A stretch of 37,512 bases of DNA, from the NCBI GenBank assembly GCA_016177875.1, contig JACOUL010000053.1, positions 1 to 37,512 of the forward strand, in the 5' to 3' direction. How positions within the stretch are numbered: the stretch's first letter is position 1; every line of letters begins with the position of its first letter. The translations under genes and the position numbers were made by a program. This DNA comes from Burkholderiales bacterium. Its GTDB lineage: Bacteria > Pseudomonadota > Gammaproteobacteria > Burkholderiales > Burkholderiaceae_D. This document shows, piece after piece, positions 35,561 to 37,512 of the stretch. The notes beneath the pieces were generated by a model. That model was not told the origin of the DNA and searched no databases. It worked only from the letters and a program-made list of their open reading frames with translations.

Positions 35561-36844
35561 ATGTCGCACTTTTCTTACCGCAACGGCGTACTTTGTGCCG
35601 AAGATTTTGCACTGCCCAATATCGCCAGGCAATTCGGCACGCCGACCTATGTCTATTCCAAAGCGGCGCTTTTAGAAAACTTCGGCGCTTATGCCAATGC
35701 ATGCAAAAAGCACGGCCGCGACGAAAATTCTGCACTGGTCTGCTACTCAGTGAAGTCCAATTCGAATCTTGCGGTTCTCAACCTGCTTGCCAAACAAGGC
35801 TCGGGATTCGACATTGTGTCGGGCGGCGAATTGTTACGCGTGTTAGCTGCTGGCGGCGAAGCACGTAAAATTATTTTTTCGGGCGTAGGCAAAACACGCG
35901 ACGAAATGCGTTTGGCGCTTTCGCACGATATTTTGTGCTTCAACGTCGAATCGACTGCCGAATTACAGCGTCTAAATGAAGTTGCCGGACAGACGGGAAA
36001 ACAAGCGCCGGTATCGTTACGCGTCAATCCCAATGTCGATGCCAAGACCCATCCCTATATTTCCACCGGATTAAAGGAAAACAAGTTTGGTGTCGCCTTT
36101 GAAGAAGCCCTCGATATCTATCGCTTAGCAGCCACCCTGCCGCATATCAGGATTACCGGCATCGATTGCCACATCGGCTCGCAATTGCTGGATGATGCGC
36201 CTTTGCTGGAGGCGTTGGACAAATTGATTGAACTGATCGACCGCCTCACGCAAGAAGGTATCCATATTCACCATTTGGATATCGGCGGCGGCATCGGTAT
36301 TAACTACAACGGCGACCAGCCGGTAGCGGTTGGCGATTACTTAAGCCGTCTATTTGCAAAGATCGATGCATGGCGTGTCGCCACGCATAACAACAGACCG
36401 ATCACGGTGCTATTCGAACCGGGGCGCTCCATCGTTGGCAATGCCGGCATCCTGCTCACAGAAGTGCAATTTTTAAAGCATAGCCCCGCCAAAAATTTTG
36501 CGATTGTAGACGCCGCCATGAATGATTTGATGCGCCCCGCCATGTACGAGGCTTGGCATGGCGTGCAAGCCGTGAATCAGCGTGAAGCAAAAGCCATAAT
36601 TTACGATGTGGTCGGTCCGGTATGCGAATCAGGCGATTGGCTGGCGCGCGCGCGTGAGCTTGCGATTGAAGAAGGCGACCTGCTTGCCATTCTTTCGGCT
36701 GGCGCCTATGGCATGACCATGTCATCCAACTACAATACTCGTCCGCGGGCTGCTGAAGTCATGGTTGACGGAAACCAGGCTTACTTGATCAGAGAACGTG
36801 AAAAGGTCGAACAATTGTTCGCGCTTGAAAAACTATTGCCTTAA
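35561..36844 (+). CDS. lysA: Diaminopimelate decarboxylase
   Basis: LysA decarboxylates meso-diaminopimelate to L-lysine, the last step of lysine synthesis, using PLP. The 427-aa protein is an alanine-racemase-fold type III decarboxylase. K65 in CYSVKSNSN binds PLP. Other motifs are GFDIVSGGEL, HIGSQ, the glycine loop DIGGGIGINY, EPGRSIVGNAG, and CESGDW with the catalytic Cys. Its length fits the family. It starts 10 bp after lptM and converges on the acyltransferase gene with a 3-bp gap. Confidence 0.97.
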   Translation: MSHFSYRNGVLCAEDFALPNIARQFGTPTYVYSKAALLENFGAYANACKKHGRDENSALVCYSVKSNSNLAVLNLLAKQGSGFDIVSGGELLRVLAAGGEARKIIFSGVGKTRDEMRLALSHDILCFNVESTAELQRLNEVAGQTGKQAPVSLRVNPNVDAKTHPYISTGLKENKFGVAFEEALDIYRLAATLPHIRITGIDCHIGSQLLDDAPLLEALDKLIELIDRLTQEGIHIHHLDIGGGIGINYNGDQPVAVGDYLSRLFAKIDAWRVATHNNRPITVLFEPGRSIVGNAGILLTEVQFLKHSPAKNFAIVDAAMNDLMRPAMYEAWHGVQAVNQREAKAIIYDVVGPVCESGDWLARARELAIEEGDLLAILSAGAYGMTMSSNYNTRPRAAEVMVDGNQAYLIREREKVEQLFALEKLLP

Positions 36845-36847
36845 GGC

Positions 36848-37417
36848 TTACCAGTCTATCGGGCCGGCTTTCCCTGGATTCAAGCCCTTGCAATCGCGGT
36901 AGAGTGCAGCAATCGCAGCGCGGTCGCGCTCTTTGTCGCCGGTAAGCATGAGCACGCGATCAGCGTGGATAGTTTTACTGGAATAATTAAGCCCGACCAC
37001 CAGCAGCGGCACGTTGGCTGCCAGCGCAATGTGATAAAAGCCGCTGCGCCAGCTCTCTCGCAAACTACGCGTGCCTTCGGGCGCCAACGCCAGCCAATAC
37101 CATTGACTCTCGTGCATGCGTTCTACGATGCGCGAGATCGCTCCGGTGGATGCATGACGCTCGATCGGCTCACAACCACAAGCACGCAAGGTCGGACCCA
37201 GAATAAGGCCGGCGATTCCTTTAAACAAAGCCTCCTTGCCTAACCAGCGAAAAGGCAAACCCACTGTGAATTTAGCCAACAAACCGATGACCGTGTCCAA
37301 ATTCGAAGTATGAGGATAAACAATGACAACCCCGCGCGGCGCCGGCAGAGGGGCAAAGTAGAGTTTCCAGCCTAAGCAGATCCGCAAAAGTTTTTTGACA
37401 AAACACGTTTCAACCAA
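36848..37417 (-). CDS. PlsC-like acyltransferase
   Basis: This 189-aa protein carries the acyltransferase HX4D motif H36-TSNL-D41 and the P113-EGTR motif used to bind the acyl acceptor phosphate. It resembles short 1-acyl-glycerol-3-phosphate acyltransferases; the acceptor is not certain. The start is doubtful: the first usable codon is TTG at 37417, which overlaps the upstream partial gene by 46 bp, and a second TTG is at 37387. No ATG fits. The C-terminal half (HADRVLMLTGDKERDRAAIAALYRD) is shared with small PlsC relatives. Confidence 0.8.
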   Translation of the reverse strand: MVETCFVKKLLRICLGWKLYFAPLPAPRGVVIVYPHTSNLDTVIGLLAKFTVGLPFRWLGKEALFKGIAGLILGPTLRACGCEPIERHASTGAISRIVERMHESQWYWLALAPEGTRSLRESWRSGFYHIALAANVPLLVVGLNYSSKTIHADRVLMLTGDKERDRAAIAALYRDCKGLNPGKAGPIDW

Positions 37418-37512
37418 AATTTCTCGGACAGTACGCCCGAGGTTTGCAGAGCATCCTGATTCGACAGGCCACTCAAATGCGCAACAAACAATCTGACCTG
37501 CTCATCCAAACT
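37372..37512 (-). CDS. 3' end of an unidentified gene at the right edge
   Basis: On the minus strand an open frame enters from the window edge and ends at TAG (37374-37372). The 46 visible residues begin SLDEQVRLFVAHLSGL and end KNFCGSA. I do not recognise the family. The frame fits a helical, cytoplasmic C-terminus. It overlaps the putative acyltransferase start by 46 bp, so either that start is downstream or this frame is spurious. Confidence 0.5.
   Translation of the reverse strand, partial: SLDEQVRLFVAHLSGLSNQDALQTSGVLSEKFWLKRVLSKNFCGSA

Overview
The window is a gene-dense stretch of core bacterial chromosome. Its gene orders (lptC-lptA-lptB-rpoN-hpf, pilMNOPQ followed by aroK-aroB-dgt, PBP1a divergent from pilM, cyaY/lptM/lysA) are typical of Betaproteobacteria. 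Together with the protein flavour this suggests Burkholderiales, probably an Oxalobacteraceae (Herminiimonas-like) organism. That assignment is inference from gene content and was not tested by database search. No rRNA, tRNA, CRISPR array, prophage or plasmid gene is visible.

Layout from left to right. A possible IS transposase start runs off the left edge (1-44, minus). gltB-gltD, the two glutamate synthase subunits, follow on the minus strand with a strong terminator. Next comes an 829-bp REP-associated tyrosine transposase (RAYT) element with 16-bp inverted ends, lying between the gltB promoter and the ssb terminator. Then ssb and an MFS permease (minus) are divergent from uvrA, acylphosphatase and a flavin monooxygenase (plus). 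A K+/H+ antiporter (minus) is divergent from a plus-strand envelope and regulatory cluster kdsD-kdsC-lptC-lptA-lptB-rpoN-hpf that ends in a terminator. A HIBCH-like crotonase (plus) converges on a long minus-strand operon, read in transcription order as pilM-pilN-pilO-pilP-pilQ, an Ig-repeat lipoprotein, aroK-aroB-dgt. PBP1a (mrcA) is divergent from pilM. The right end holds cyaY (minus), the small lipoprotein lptM and lysA (plus), a PlsC-like acyltransferase (minus) and the 3' end of an unidentified gene.

Functionally, much of the window builds the cell envelope. KdsD and KdsC make the Kdo precursor, LptA, LptB, LptC and LptM serve LPS export, PBP1a makes peptidoglycan, LysA makes lysine from the same meso-DAP used in peptidoglycan, and the PilMNOP-PilQ complex carries type IV pili through the envelope. 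AroK and AroB serve the shikimate pathway, GltB and GltD nitrogen assimilation, and UvrA, SSB and Dgt DNA repair and nucleotide maintenance.

The most interesting feature is the 666-aa Ig-repeat lipoprotein gene placed between pilQ and aroK. It carries a nine-G tract in its coding strand, and both a one-base loss and a one-base gain lead to a stop codon within a few codons. It therefore looks like a phase-variable surface protein built into the pilus/aro operon. Secondary points are the RAYT element placed just upstream of the gltB promoter, a 15-codon mini-ORF overlapping the lptA start, a probable leaderless kdsD transcript, and three convergent gene pairs separated by 0-3 bp.
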